The notes below the pieces were generated by a model. The model ran no database searches. It was given only the letters and a program-made list of their open reading frames with translations, and was not told the origin of the DNA. This document shows, piece by piece, positions 1 to 7,783 of a DNA stretch of 30,263 nt. Every line of letters starts with the position of its first letter. Position 1 is the first letter of the stretch. The position numbers and the translations under genes are program-made. This DNA is from JAGTVG01 sp964389805 (GTDB taxonomy: Bacteria > Bacteroidota > Bacteroidia > Cytophagales > Cyclobacteriaceae), in assembly GCA_964389805.1 (NCBI GenBank), contig CAYMFU010000207.1, positions 1 to 30,263 of the forward strand. The letters run 5' to 3'.

Positions 1-533
1 TAATGTTGCAGCCTGGCATGGATACTACAGGCATGAATCTACAATTTGATTCAATATACGTGGACGAAGCTCAATTCAGCAGGCCCAAAAAAGCAGCCTA
101 TTTGTCGGCAGCTTTACCCGGTCTCGGACAGGCCTATAATAAGCGCTACTGGAAAATTCCAATTGTTCTGGGTGCTTTTGGTACTGTTGGATATTTCATT
201 GGTTGGAATAATAACAAATACCAACAATACAGAAATGCCTATCTTTTGAAAAAATCTTTCCCTCTGGAGGAATTGGATAATGATTTGGCTATAAATATCA
301 GTGAAGATAATTTAATACGCGGGCTTGACTTTTATCGAAGAAATCGGGACCTGCTGATGATCCTTTTGGTTGGTGTGTATATCATCCAGATCCTTGATGC
401 ACATATTGATGCCCACCTGATGGAATTTGATGTTTCCGATGACCTCACCTTCCGTGTGGAGCCTGGTTTTGAATCGCAAAGTCTGTGGACATCCAAACAA
501 TATGGGATCAAACTCACTTTAAATTTTAATTAA
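1..533 (+). CDS. DUF5683 membrane protein, 5'-truncated by window edge
   Basis: C-terminal part of a DUF5683 family protein, a Bacteroidota family of unknown function usually located beside parB, dapB and lepB. The diagnostic stretch PGLGQAYNKRYWKIP lies at residues 39-53 counted from the ATG at 3. A hydrophobic segment follows at about 51-68, a second at about 117-132, and the protein ends in a polar tail. Family members normally begin with a signal peptide. None is present here and the frame is open to base 1, so the true start is probably outside the window, although the in-frame ATG at 3 cannot be excluded. dapB begins 7 bases after the stop, consistent with one operon. Identification is from remembered family sequence. 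No catalytic motif is visible and I propose no function. Confidence 0.85.
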   Translation, partial: MLQPGMDTTGMNLQFDSIYVDEAQFSRPKKAAYLSAALPGLGQAYNKRYWKIPIVLGAFGTVGYFIGWNNNKYQQYRNAYLLKKSFPLEELDNDLAINISEDNLIRGLDFYRRNRDLLMILLVGVYIIQILDAHIDAHLMEFDVSDDLTFRVEPGFESQSLWTSKQYGIKLTLNFN

Positions 534-540
534 ACCTCTT

Positions 541-1257
541 ATGAACCTGTTGATTATCGGATATGGTAAAATGGGGAAATCCATTGAAATCATTGCGAAA
601 GAAAGGGGACATAATATCGTCGGAATAATTGATGTCGACGATCAGGTTTCCCTTAATGATATCGATCCCTCAACTGTTGATGTAGCTATCGAATTCAGTC
701 AACCAGATGCCGCCTATGAAAATATAAGGTTATGTTTGGAAGGTGGCATAAAAATATTGTCGGGTACAACAGGATGGTTGAATAGAAAAGAAGAAGTAAA
801 AGATTTGTGTAATTCCAATAACGGTACCTTCTTTTATGCTTCAAACTACAGCATTGGTGTAAACTTGTTTTTCAGGTTGAATAAATATCTTGCCAACCTG
901 ATCAAGGATTACCCGCAGTACCGGGTCAACATGACCGAAATTCATCATACAGAAAAGAAAGATGCCCCTAGCGGGACTGCCATATCCCTTGCTGATGATA
1001 TCATATCAGCCATGCCGGGAATTAAGAAATGGGAAAATGGAAACATAACCCTTCCAGAATCCTTATCGATTAAAAGTGAAAGAAAGGGCGAAGTTCCAGG
1101 TACGCACATCATCAATTATTTGTCTGAGATCGACCAGATTGAAATAAAACATGAAGCCTTCAGCAGAAAAGGATTTGCACTTGGAGCAGTTCTTGTGGCA
1201 GAATGGTTGAAAGATAAAGAAGGAATGTTAGATATGAATGATTTTTTAGAAATATAA
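541..1257 (+). CDS. dapB: 4-hydroxy-tetrahydrodipicolinate reductase
   Basis: DapB reduces 4-hydroxy-tetrahydrodipicolinate with NAD(P)H in the diaminopimelate/lysine pathway, in the cytoplasm. The 238-residue product begins with a Rossmann dinucleotide loop (GYGKMG, residues 7-12). The family signature EIHHTEKKDAPSGTA lies at 133-147, with the catalytic His135 and Lys139 expected for DapB. The C-terminal half has the conserved HEAFSRKGFALGA stretch. Length is slightly below the E. coli enzyme but normal for Bacteroidota. The ATG at 541 follows the DUF5683 stop by 7 bases and places the Rossmann strand directly at the N-terminus, so the start is secure. Nothing is missing or unusual. Confidence 0.97.
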   Translation: MNLLIIGYGKMGKSIEIIAKERGHNIVGIIDVDDQVSLNDIDPSTVDVAIEFSQPDAAYENIRLCLEGGIKILSGTTGWLNRKEEVKDLCNSNNGTFFYASNYSIGVNLFFRLNKYLANLIKDYPQYRVNMTEIHHTEKKDAPSGTAISLADDIISAMPGIKKWENGNITLPESLSIKSERKGEVPGTHIINYLSEIDQIEIKHEAFSRKGFALGAVLVAEWLKDKEGMLDMNDFLEI

Positions 1258-1259
1258 CT

Positions 1260-1287
1260 TTTGATTGATCACAATCCATTACTTTTG
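1260..1287 (+). promoter_or_regulatory. Bacteroidota-type promoter upstream of lepB
   Basis: The 56-base gap between dapB and lepB contains TACTTTTG at 1280-1287, an exact match to the TAnnTTTG -7 element used by the Bacteroidota primary sigma factor. A TTTG at 1260-1263 could be the -33 element, though the 16-base spacer is shorter than the usual 17-23. This suggests lepB can be transcribed independently of dapB. Confidence 0.6.
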
Positions 1288-1313
1288 CCAACTGTTATAA
1301 CCTGAGGATACTA

Positions 1314-2411
1314 ATGAACTTAAAATTCTTTAATAAAGACAAAGGAGAAAAAAAGGAAAAGGTAAAGAAAACAGCCGTAAGGGAATGGTTCGACGCCATC
1401 GTTTTTGCAGTAATTGCAGCCACGATTATCAGGTGGTTATTCCTTGAGGCCTTCACTATACCTACTGCATCGATGGAGAAATCCCTTCTGGTTGGAGATT
1501 TCCTTTTTGTCAGTAAAGTGCATTATGGTGCCAGAACACCCAAAACACCTTTGCAACTTCCGCTTACACATCAAACCATCTGGGGCACAAAGATACCCTC
1601 CTACGTAGACTGGATACAACTGCCTCAGGTTAGGATCCCAGGATTTAGCAAAATTAAAAGTAATGACGTGGTAGTATTTAATTACCCCCCGGAATTTGAG
1701 CATCCCGTCGACCTGAAAACCAATTATATAAAAAGATGTATAGGGGTGCCTGGTGATGTAGTAGAATTAAAGGATACTCAGGTATTTGTTAATGGTGAGA
1801 CTTTTGAAAATCCACCCAAGATGCAATTCAGGTATTACCTTTTTACGGATGAGATTGTAAATGACCGGGTTTTCAAAAAATATGATATATCAGAATTTTA
1901 CAGATCACAGGGCGGATATTATGTGATGACAAGTCCGGAAACAGCCGGAGTATTGAAAACCCTGCCTTTTGTGAAGGATGTGGTATTGACAAAGAATACA
2001 GAAGAGCAGGTAAATCCCAGAATTTTTCCAAATGCGAGTGTCTTCCCCTGGAATGAAGATTTCTTTGGGCCACTCGAGGTTCCTGCCAAAGATCAAACGA
2101 TCGATATTAACTCTGATAACCTGGCTAAATACGGTGACCTCATAAGGTATTATGAAGGCAATGATGAAGTAGTAATAGAAGATGGAAAACTGTCAATCGA
2201 TGGAGCTGATATAAGCACCTATACTTTTAAGCAGAACTATTATTTCATGATGGGTGATAACAGACATAACTCAGAGGATTCAAGGTTCTGGGGATTTGTA
2301 CCTGAAGATCATGTTGTTGGCAAGGCCTTGTTTATATGGCTTTCAATCGACAAGAATGAGAGCTTTTTCAGTAAGATCCGCTGGTCTCGATTGTTCTCGT
2401 TAATTCACTAA
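1314..2411 (+). CDS. lepB: Signal peptidase I
   Basis: Type I leader peptidase (S26 family), which cleaves signal peptides at the outer face of the inner membrane. The 365-residue protein has a charged N-terminus, one transmembrane segment at about 27-46 and the nucleophile motif PTASMEKSL, with Ser53. The general-base region YIKRCIGVPGD starts at 138, with catalytic Lys140. The late box MMGDNRHNSEDSRFWGFVP lies near the C-terminus. A long insertion of about 140 residues separates the Lys box from the late box, which I recall as common in Bacteroidota LepB. Many relatives carry two tandem lepB copies. Only one is present here, and the next gene is the convergent ung, with only 3 bases between the stop codons. 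Confidence 0.95.
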   Translation: MNLKFFNKDKGEKKEKVKKTAVREWFDAIVFAVIAATIIRWLFLEAFTIPTASMEKSLLVGDFLFVSKVHYGARTPKTPLQLPLTHQTIWGTKIPSYVDWIQLPQVRIPGFSKIKSNDVVVFNYPPEFEHPVDLKTNYIKRCIGVPGDVVELKDTQVFVNGETFENPPKMQFRYYLFTDEIVNDRVFKKYDISEFYRSQGGYYVMTSPETAGVLKTLPFVKDVVLTKNTEEQVNPRIFPNASVFPWNEDFFGPLEVPAKDQTIDINSDNLAKYGDLIRYYEGNDEVVIEDGKLSIDGADISTYTFKQNYYFMMGDNRHNSEDSRFWGFVPEDHVVGKALFIWLSIDKNESFFSKIRWSRLFSLIH

Positions 2412-2414
2412 GTA

Positions 2415-3077
2415 TTACCAGTCAATTTCTCTTTTCCCATTTGACCTGAGGTAGGCATTCGCTTTGCTGAAGTGCTTATTACCAAAAAATCCCCTGTTAG
2501 CAGACAATGGGGAGGGATGTACCGATTTTAATACACAATGGCGGGTAGTATCTATGATTTCTCCTTTCTTCTGTGCATATGAGCCCCATAGCATGAAAAC
2601 AAGGTCTTCCTGTTCCTCAACAAGGATTTTAATCACCGCATCCGTAAAAGACTCCCAACCCTTATTCTGGTGAGATCCTGCCTGGTTGGCCCTGACCGTC
2701 AAAGTTGCATTCAACAATAGAACACCCTGGTCGGCCCAGTAGTCGAGTGATCCACTGGCTGGCATTTCCTTGCCCAGATCATTTTTGATCTCTTTAAAAA
2801 TATTGATCAGGGATGGTGGCATCTGGACACCAGGATTTACTGAGAAACAAAGGCCATTAGCCTGGTTCGGCCCATGGTATGGATCCTGTCCGATAATAAC
2901 TACTTTAACTTTTTCCAGAGGGCATCTGTCAAAGGCCCTGAATATATCTTTTCCGGGTGGATAAATCTTGAATTTGCCATATTCCTCTCGAATAAACGTA
3001 GTTAATTGCTCAAAATAAAGCTTTTCAAATTCTCCTGACAACCTGGATTTCCATGAAGGTTCTATTCTGACATCCAT
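2415..3077 (-). CDS. ung: Uracil-DNA glycosylase (family 1)
   Basis: Removes uracil from DNA at the start of base-excision repair. The family-1 water-activating motif GQDPYHGP is at residues 63-70 (Asp65), the uracil-specificity region LLLNATLTVR is at about 120-129, and the leucine-intercalation loop HPSPLSANRGFFG starts at His187. I chose the ATG at 3077 (220 residues, N-terminus MDVRIEPSW) because that is where homologues begin. The reading frame extends 25 codons upstream, but that extension covers the promoter-like sequence at 3111-3118 and has no family similarity. The gene is a standalone unit converging on lepB and diverging from apaG. Confidence 0.96.
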   Translation of the reverse strand: MDVRIEPSWKSRLSGEFEKLYFEQLTTFIREEYGKFKIYPPGKDIFRAFDRCPLEKVKVVIIGQDPYHGPNQANGLCFSVNPGVQMPPSLINIFKEIKNDLGKEMPASGSLDYWADQGVLLLNATLTVRANQAGSHQNKGWESFTDAVIKILVEEQEDLVFMLWGSYAQKKGEIIDTTRHCVLKSVHPSPLSANRGFFGNKHFSKANAYLRSNGKREIDW

Positions 3078-3110
3078 AATATGATGAAAATAATTAGTAT
3101 AAAATTTAGC

Positions 3111-3118
3111 CAAATTTA
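3111..3118 (-). promoter_or_regulatory. Probable -7 promoter element for ung
   Basis: Read on the - strand this is TAAATTTG, an exact TAnnTTTG match about 34 bases upstream of the ung ATG at 3077. No good TTG is found at the expected -33 distance, so only the -7 half is supported. It argues against the longer upstream start for ung. Confidence 0.4.
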
Positions 3119-3172
3119 AAACTAAACGATTATTTTTATAAGTTACAAGCATTTGATTTCATATCTAATAGC

Positions 3173-3559
3173 GTGGTTACAAAAATTACAGAAGGCATTA
3201 AAGTCACAGTAACTGAAGAATATCAGCAGGAATTTTCAATTCCTGAACAGTTTCACTATGTCTTTACCTATAAAGTAAATATTGAAAATAATTCAGAATA
3301 TACAATCCAATTACAACGACGGCACTGGTTCATTTACGACGGGCCATTCAACTGTAAAGAAGTAAAAGGAGAAGGTGTTGTTGGAAAAACTCCGGTCCTG
3401 GAACCCGGGGAATCACACAATTATGTTTCAGGCTGCAACTTGAAATCCGGCATAGGCAAAATGCTGGGTACCTATTTGATGGAACGCATTGTGGATGGCA
3501 AGAAATTCAAAGTAAATATTCCTGAATTTATCATGATTGCTCCTGTTTTGCTAAATTAG
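3173..3559 (+). CDS. apaG: ApaG domain protein (Co2+/Mg2+ efflux-associated family)
   Basis: ApaG family protein, a single fibronectin-III-like beta-sandwich domain of 128 residues, the usual length. Recognised by LQRRHW at 47-52 and the core GEGVVGKTPVLEPGESHNYVSGC starting at 67 (shown here in part: GEGVVGK, PGESHNYVSGC), then GTYLMER and a VNIPEF tail. ApaG has been linked genetically to cobalt resistance and magnesium efflux in enterobacteria, but its biochemical role is unsettled. The start is a GTG at 3173; the resulting MVTKITEGIKV N-terminus matches homologues exactly in register. A methyltransferase gene starts 4 bases after the stop, so the two are probably co-transcribed. Confidence 0.93.
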   Translation: MVTKITEGIKVTVTEEYQQEFSIPEQFHYVFTYKVNIENNSEYTIQLQRRHWFIYDGPFNCKEVKGEGVVGKTPVLEPGESHNYVSGCNLKSGIGKMLGTYLMERIVDGKKFKVNIPEFIMIAPVLLN

Positions 3560-3563
3560 CGGA

Positions 3564-4349
3564 GTGCCAACTTTTTATCAGATCAGATCCTATATCAAGC
3601 ATAAGCTTTATGAGATCAACGAACATTCTCTGCATAGTCCTTCACTATACAAGCTATACCTGGAATGTTTTAAAAAGGCAAAAAAAATACCAGCTGATAA
3701 GGACATTGAAGAAATAAGGATCAGGTTCAGGAGTGATAAAAGAACGGTTGACACAACAGATTTTGGGGCCGGTTCAAAGATATCTTCTGAGGATTACCGG
3801 ACCATCAAATCAATTGCAAGAGGAGGAATTACTACAAGGAAATATTCAAGGCTTTTCCAGGAAATGATCAGGAATTTCAAACATCGAAATATTCTTGAAC
3901 TGGGTACTTCTATTGGAATCAACACCCTGTATTTAGCTGCATCAGACCCGGATGTCAGGATCTGGACATTCGAGGGGTGCATGCCAATCGCTGAGATTGC
4001 TGAACAGTCATTTAATGATCTGGATTGCAGGAATATCAAAATGGTAAAAGGAAACATCGATGACAGCTTACCCGAATTTCTTCGTAATTCAGGTAATATT
4101 GACTTCGTATACATAGACGCAAACCATACTTATAAATCTACTATCCGTTATTTCAATCTGATAAAATCAAAACTATCTGATCGGGCGGTGGTGGTAATTG
4201 ACGACGTTTACTGGTCAAAAGAAATGACCAGGGCCTGGCAGGATATATCATTTCATACTTCCAAGGCTGCCTGTATCGATATACATAAGTGTGGCATAAT
4301 CATATTTGACAGAAAGGTGAGTCCTGAAAGGCTAAGATTTGAATTTTAA
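3564..4349 (+). CDS. Class I SAM-dependent methyltransferase (O-methyltransferase-like)
   Basis: Predicted cytoplasmic SAM-dependent methyltransferase of 261 residues; substrate unknown. SAM motif I is ILELGTSIGIN at 110-120. The acidic post-I strand is RIWTFEG at about 132-138. FVYIDANHTY at 181-190 and VVVIDDVYWSKEM at 209-221 match the metal-dependent O-methyltransferase/Methyltransf_24 layout. The N-terminal stretch INEHSLHSPSLY at about 18-29 is a Bacteroidota-type extension. The start is GTG at 3564, 4 bases after the apaG stop, with GGA immediately before it. No in-frame ATG precedes the conserved N-terminal segment, so the GTG is preferred. Fold assignment is secure from motifs; the reaction type is inferred. 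Confidence 0.85.
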   Translation: MPTFYQIRSYIKHKLYEINEHSLHSPSLYKLYLECFKKAKKIPADKDIEEIRIRFRSDKRTVDTTDFGAGSKISSEDYRTIKSIARGGITTRKYSRLFQEMIRNFKHRNILELGTSIGINTLYLAASDPDVRIWTFEGCMPIAEIAEQSFNDLDCRNIKMVKGNIDDSLPEFLRNSGNIDFVYIDANHTYKSTIRYFNLIKSKLSDRAVVVIDDVYWSKEMTRAWQDISFHTSKAACIDIHKCGIIIFDRKVSPERLRFEF

Positions 4350-4386
4350 AAAGGGTGTTTTAATTGCATTAATTCAAATTTACCGC

Positions 4387-4416
4387 TTGATATTAGTGAA
4401 ATATACCCTATTTTTG
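4387..4416 (+). promoter_or_regulatory. Bacteroidota-type promoter for the coiled-coil protein gene
   Basis: TTG at 4387-4389, a 19-base spacer, and TATTTTTG at 4409-4416, a near-ideal -33/-7 pair. The ATG follows 26 bases after the -7 element, giving a leader of about 20 bases. This separates 4443-5372 from the apaG-methyltransferase unit. Confidence 0.7.
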
Positions 4417-4442
4417 CAGTAACTTTTTAATATTTCCAAGAA

Positions 4443-5372
4443 ATGACTGAAGAAAGAAACCCCGGAACTCCTGAAAACAAAAAACAGGGACCAAGTAAAA
4501 AAAGATATCGTAGGGATATAATCATAGCCGTAGTTGTAGTGCTTGTGATTGTCCAGGCTGTAAACCTCTTTATCAAAATGCGAGATGACAAGGCTTATAA
4601 TGCCGAAATCGAAAAAACAAAGGAGGAAATCACCATACTTGAACATGAGATCAATCAAAGAATAGTCGAAATTGAAAGCCTGGGAGGCAATGTGGAGGAC
4701 CTTGAAGCAGTAGTAGTAGAACTTGAAGAAGAAAAAGAGAAGTTAATTACGAACAGAAAGTACTCAGACCGGCAGATTGCCAGCCTGAAAGATAAAGTGG
4801 AAGGCTTCCAGGAATTACTGATCCTGAAGGATAAAGAGATTGAAGATCTAAAAGTCGTTGCTGAAGAATTAACCATTGAGAATATTGAGCTAAAAACCGA
4901 AAAGAATGAATTAACCGCCGACCTGAACCAGGAAATCAAGTCCAGAGTAGTATTGGAGGAGCAAGTTGAAATTGTTTCCAAATTAAGGGTTGAAAATATT
5001 CAAATATACGCTGTTAACAGCCGCGGGAAGGTCCGTGAAGATGAGTTCAAAGCGCGATTTATTGAAAAGATCAGAGTTGAATTTAACATTGCGGAAAATG
5101 AAGTAGCCCCTATTGAAGGTAAAGAGATCATGGTCAGGATCGTTGGCCCGGATGATAATGTATTATTTGATGTGGCTTCCGGATCCGGTACATTTATGTT
5201 TAATGGGAAAGAAGAATTTTATACAGCCAAACAGGAAATTCTATTTGATAATACCCGGCAAAAACTCACATTTGATTACGATAAGGGAAGTGAATATGTT
5301 CCCGGAGCCTATCAACTACAGGTATATACCGATGATTATATGATGGGTGAAAAAGAATTTATGGTCAAATAA
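4443..5372 (+). CDS. Membrane-anchored coiled-coil protein of unknown function
   Basis: I do not recognise a named family. The 309-residue protein has a basic N-terminus of about 24 residues (KKRYRRD), one transmembrane helix at about 25-44 and then an almost continuous heptad-rich coiled coil from about 50 to 185, dominated by Glu, Lys, Ile and Leu. The last about 120 residues form a distinct globular domain rich in predicted beta strands (IQIYAVNSRG, IMVRIVGPDDNVLFDV, GAYQLQVYTDDYMMGEKEF). Topology is probably N-in with the coiled coil and C-terminal domain in the periplasm. It has its own strong promoter and sits just upstream of rpsF. Coiled-coil content invites SMC-type annotation, but no ATPase motifs are present. 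A structural or scaffold role is only a guess. Confidence 0.85.
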   Translation: MTEERNPGTPENKKQGPSKKRYRRDIIIAVVVVLVIVQAVNLFIKMRDDKAYNAEIEKTKEEITILEHEINQRIVEIESLGGNVEDLEAVVVELEEEKEKLITNRKYSDRQIASLKDKVEGFQELLILKDKEIEDLKVVAEELTIENIELKTEKNELTADLNQEIKSRVVLEEQVEIVSKLRVENIQIYAVNSRGKVREDEFKARFIEKIRVEFNIAENEVAPIEGKEIMVRIVGPDDNVLFDVASGSGTFMFNGKEEFYTAKQEILFDNTRQKLTFDYDKGSEYVPGAYQLQVYTDDYMMGEKEFMVK

Positions 5373-5403
5373 TATCACCACTTATTGATTTATTTCCTTC
5401 AAC

Positions 5404-5434
5404 TTTGTGATGAACTAATAAAGTTGTACTTTTG
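5404..5434 (+). promoter_or_regulatory. Promoter of the rpsF-rpsR-rplI operon
   Basis: TTTG at 5404-5407, a 19-base spacer (counted to the TA), and TACTTTTG at 5427-5434: the best match in the window to the Bacteroidota housekeeping promoter. The rpsF ATG lies 26 bases after the -7 element, in an A/T-rich leader ending AATAATAAAG. Expected to be strong, as for a ribosomal protein operon. Confidence 0.75.
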
Positions 5435-5459
5435 CCGTCCGAAATTATAAATAATAAAG

Positions 5460-5831
5460 ATGGAATTAAAAAACTACGAGACAGTATTCATTTTAACTCC
5501 CGTTTTGTCTGAAGTTCAGATGAAGGATGCTGTCGCAAAATTCAAAAAGGTTTTGATTGACAACAAAGCTGAGATCGTTAACGAAGAAAACTGGGGACTC
5601 AGGAAACTGGCTTACCCTATTCAGCACAAGTCAACCGGATTTTATAACCTGTTTGAATTTACGGCAACTCCTGAAACCATTGCAGCTATAGAATTGGAGT
5701 ATAGAAGAGATGAAAAAGTAATGCGGTTTATAACTGTATCACTTGACAAGCATGCTTTAGCATACAATGAAAAACGCCGCAGAGGAGAATTTAACAAAAA
5801 ACCTGAAGCTAAGGAGGAGCAAGCCGCATGA
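5460..5831 (+). CDS. rpsF: 30S ribosomal protein bS6
   Basis: Ribosomal protein of the small-subunit platform that pairs with bS18 on 16S rRNA. The 123-residue sequence has the family landmarks MELKNYETVFILTP at the N-terminus, ENWGLRKLAYPI in the middle and YRRDEKVMRFI towards the end, followed by a charged C-terminal tail (KKPEAKEEQ) typical of the phylum. The ATG at 5460 lies just downstream of a strong promoter. The stop TGA overlaps the rpsR start (ATGA at 5828-5831), indicating translational coupling, which fits the 1:1 S6-S18 dimer. Confidence 0.98.
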   Translation: MELKNYETVFILTPVLSEVQMKDAVAKFKKVLIDNKAEIVNEENWGLRKLAYPIQHKSTGFYNLFEFTATPETIAAIELEYRRDEKVMRFITVSLDKHALAYNEKRRRGEFNKKPEAKEEQAA

Positions 5832-6079
5832 CATTAATGAATGAACCTTTAAACAGGAACGAAAACAGGAAGAAGTATTGTCGTTTCAAAAAGAATGGTA
5901 TCAAGTATATTGATTACAAAGACGCCAATTTCTTGTTAAAGTTTGTAAATGACCAGGGCAAGATACTTCCCAGGAGACTTACCGGAACGAGCATCAAGTT
6001 CCAGAAAAAAGTGGCTTTGGCAGTGAAGCGAGCCAGGCATTTGGGTTTGCTGCCTTATGTAACCGATTCATTAAAATAA
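5828..6079 (+). CDS. rpsR: 30S ribosomal protein bS18
   Basis: Small-subunit protein that binds bS6. It has 83 residues with the core KKYCRFKKNGIKYIDYKD followed by ILPRRLTGTSIKFQKKV and AVKRARHLGLLPYV. The first ATG overlaps the rpsF stop by 4 bases. A second Met three codons later (at 5837) is an alternative start, but the overlapping ATGA is preferred because it couples translation. rplI begins 12 bases after the stop. Confidence 0.97.
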   Translation: MTLMNEPLNRNENRKKYCRFKKNGIKYIDYKDANFLLKFVNDQGKILPRRLTGTSIKFQKKVALAVKRARHLGLLPYVTDSLK

Positions 6080-6091
6080 ATCTGAATTCAT

Positions 6092-6535
6092 ATGGAAGTG
6101 ATACTTACACAGGATATACAAGGCCTGGGATATAAAAATGACGTGATTTCAGTGAAATCCGGATACGGAAGGAATTATCTGATACCTAAAGGAATTGCAA
6201 TTCTCGCAAATACATCCAACAGGAAGATGATTGAGGAAAATGTCAGGCAGGCTGCACATAAAGCTGAGAAATTGAAAAATGACGCAGAAGGTGTTGCCGA
6301 ACAGATAGGTGACCTCGTTCTTGAAATTGGAGCAAAAGTTGGTGAAAGCGGTAAAATTTTTGGCGCTATAACTACATTGCAAATTTCTGACGCGATGAAA
6401 GAGAAAGGATTTGAGATTGACAAGAAGAAAATTAACTTCAATACTAAGGTTAAAGAAGTTGGTGATTACTTTGTTACTATCGATTTGCACAAGGCAGTAA
6501 AAAAAGAAGTACCTTTTAAAGTGGTCGCTGAATAA
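6092..6535 (+). CDS. rplI: 50S ribosomal protein bL9
   Basis: Large-subunit protein bL9, 147 residues. The N-terminal rRNA-binding domain shows VILTQDIQGLGYKNDVISVK and the signature GYGRNYLIPKG at about 24-34. A long connecting helix at about 45-75 and the C-terminal domain (GAKVGESGKIFGAITT) follow. Last gene of the bS6-bS18-bL9 operon, followed at once by an intrinsic terminator. Confidence 0.98.
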   Translation: MEVILTQDIQGLGYKNDVISVKSGYGRNYLIPKGIAILANTSNRKMIEENVRQAAHKAEKLKNDAEGVAEQIGDLVLEIGAKVGESGKIFGAITTLQISDAMKEKGFEIDKKKINFNTKVKEVGDYFVTIDLHKAVKKEVPFKVVAE

Positions 6536-6557
6536 CATAAAATTAAAAATATTATCT

Positions 6558-6585
6558 AATCCCGCTTTTTGTGGGATTTTTTTTT
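6558..6585 (+). terminator. Intrinsic terminator of the rpsF-rpsR-rplI operon
   Basis: An 8-bp stem AATCCCGC/GTGGGATT (one G-T pair) with a TTTTT loop at 6566-6570, running into an uninterrupted T tract from 6577 to 6585. It lies 22 bases after the rplI stop. This is the clearest rho-independent terminator in the window. Confidence 0.9.
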
Positions 6586-6644
6586 GCCTTCCTAAAACCA
6601 AGTCTTTTTCTACATTAAAATACGATCCAGCGATATCAATTTAT

Positions 6645-6758
6645 CAAAATATATCTTCATACACTGGATGTCCAACCACCAGGATTACACTAAACCCCGG
6701 CCTTAGATCAGCCTCAATCTGTGATTTTATCTTCTTTCTCAAAGGCTTTAACAACATT
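6645..6758 (-). CDS. Candidate 37-residue small protein (doubtful)
   Basis: The 209-base gap between the rplI terminator and the GSCFA gene contains one notable reading frame, ATG at 6758 to TGA at 6645 on the - strand. The peptide starts MLLKPLRKKIKSQIEADL and ends GHPVYEDIF: a basic amphipathic start, then a hydrophobic VILVV stretch. Its ATG is preceded by an A-rich tract (AAAAATAAAAGA), which is the usual translation-initiation context in Bacteroidota. I recognise no homologue and see no exact promoter, so it may be chance or the remnant of a longer gene. Confidence 0.25.
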
Positions 6759-6794
6759 CTTTTATTTTTTCGATTGAATGGGTAAATTTATCAT

Positions 6795-7766
6795 ATGTTC
6801 AGAACTCCTGTATCACCCCAAAAGTCCACCAGAAAAATATCATTGAATGATTCCTTATTCCTTATTGGTTCTTGCTTTTCAGAGAATATAGGTCAGAAAT
6901 TATCAGAAAACAAATTCGATAATCTAACCAATCCATTTGGCGTTATATACAATCCTGTATCTATTTTCAGGTTGATGGAAGATGCACTGCTTGAAAAGCC
7001 AACCAATGAAAATTTCATCCTGAAAAACCAGGGGATATATCGTCATTTTAATTTTCATTCTGATATTTCTACCTTAAGCAAGGATGACCTCCTGACTCAA
7101 ATCGCTGAAGCAAATAAATACAGCAAAATATATCTCCTTCAATCAAAATGGATCCTGATAACACTTGGCACTTCCATCATCTATTTTCATAAAAAACTGA
7201 ATGGAATTGTGAGTAATTGTCATAAGGTCCCAGCTCAGGAGTTTGATAAAAAGAGATTACATCCTGATGAAATACTTAAGGCATTCAACACCTTCTATAA
7301 AACCCTTCAAACCTTGAATAAGGATTTTAATATTATTCTAACTGTGAGTCCGGTCAGGCATATCAGGGATTCTTTTGAGACAAACAGCTTAAGTAAATCT
7401 ATTTTAAGATATGCATGCGGGGTTCTATCAGAAAGTTACGATAATGTACATTACTTTCCTTCATTTGAGATCATGATGGATGACCTCAGGGATTACAGAT
7501 TTTATAGTACTGACATGTTACACCCCAATGATACGGCCATTGAATATATCTGGGAAGCATTTCAACAAAGTTATTTCTCTGGTGATACCATTCAGTTTCT
7601 TAAAGAATGGGCTAAAGTCCGTAACGCACTTCGTCATAAGCCTTTCTTTCCGGATTCAAAGGAGCATCAGCAATTCCTCAGGAGCACCATCCGGCAACTG
7701 AAAGCATTTCAGTCAAAAGTGGATATCTCGAACGAATTAAAACTTCTTGAAAAACAATTAAAATGA
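6795..7766 (+). CDS. GSCFA domain protein (SGNH-hydrolase-like)
   Basis: GSCFA family protein of 323 residues, common in Bacteroidota and presumed to be an SGNH-fold esterase or related hydrolase; the natural substrate is unknown. The name-giving motif is IGSCFSEN at 24-31, with Ser26 as presumed nucleophile. The block TVSPVRHIRDSF in the middle and YFPSFEIMMDDLRDYRFY...DMLHPND near residue 240 supply the candidate Asp/His partners. No signal peptide or membrane segment, so it is probably cytoplasmic. The start is the ATG at 6795. It follows the rplI terminator and so should have its own promoter; only a degenerate TAAATTTA lies just upstream, at 6784-6791. Confidence 0.9.
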   Translation: MFRTPVSPQKSTRKISLNDSLFLIGSCFSENIGQKLSENKFDNLTNPFGVIYNPVSIFRLMEDALLEKPTNENFILKNQGIYRHFNFHSDISTLSKDDLLTQIAEANKYSKIYLLQSKWILITLGTSIIYFHKKLNGIVSNCHKVPAQEFDKKRLHPDEILKAFNTFYKTLQTLNKDFNIILTVSPVRHIRDSFETNSLSKSILRYACGVLSESYDNVHYFPSFEIMMDDLRDYRFYSTDMLHPNDTAIEYIWEAFQQSYFSGDTIQFLKEWAKVRNALRHKPFFPDSKEHQQFLRSTIRQLKAFQSKVDISNELKLLEKQLK

Positions 7767-7783
7767 AACAATCGGCATGATAT

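Noticed and set aside
6149..6601. Long antisense reading frame opposite rplI (150 codons), and similar ones at 17624-18052 and 4655-4981
   Set aside because: All lie opposite genes with clear identity or coherent structure and have no family features; they are by-products of the coding strand's codon use.
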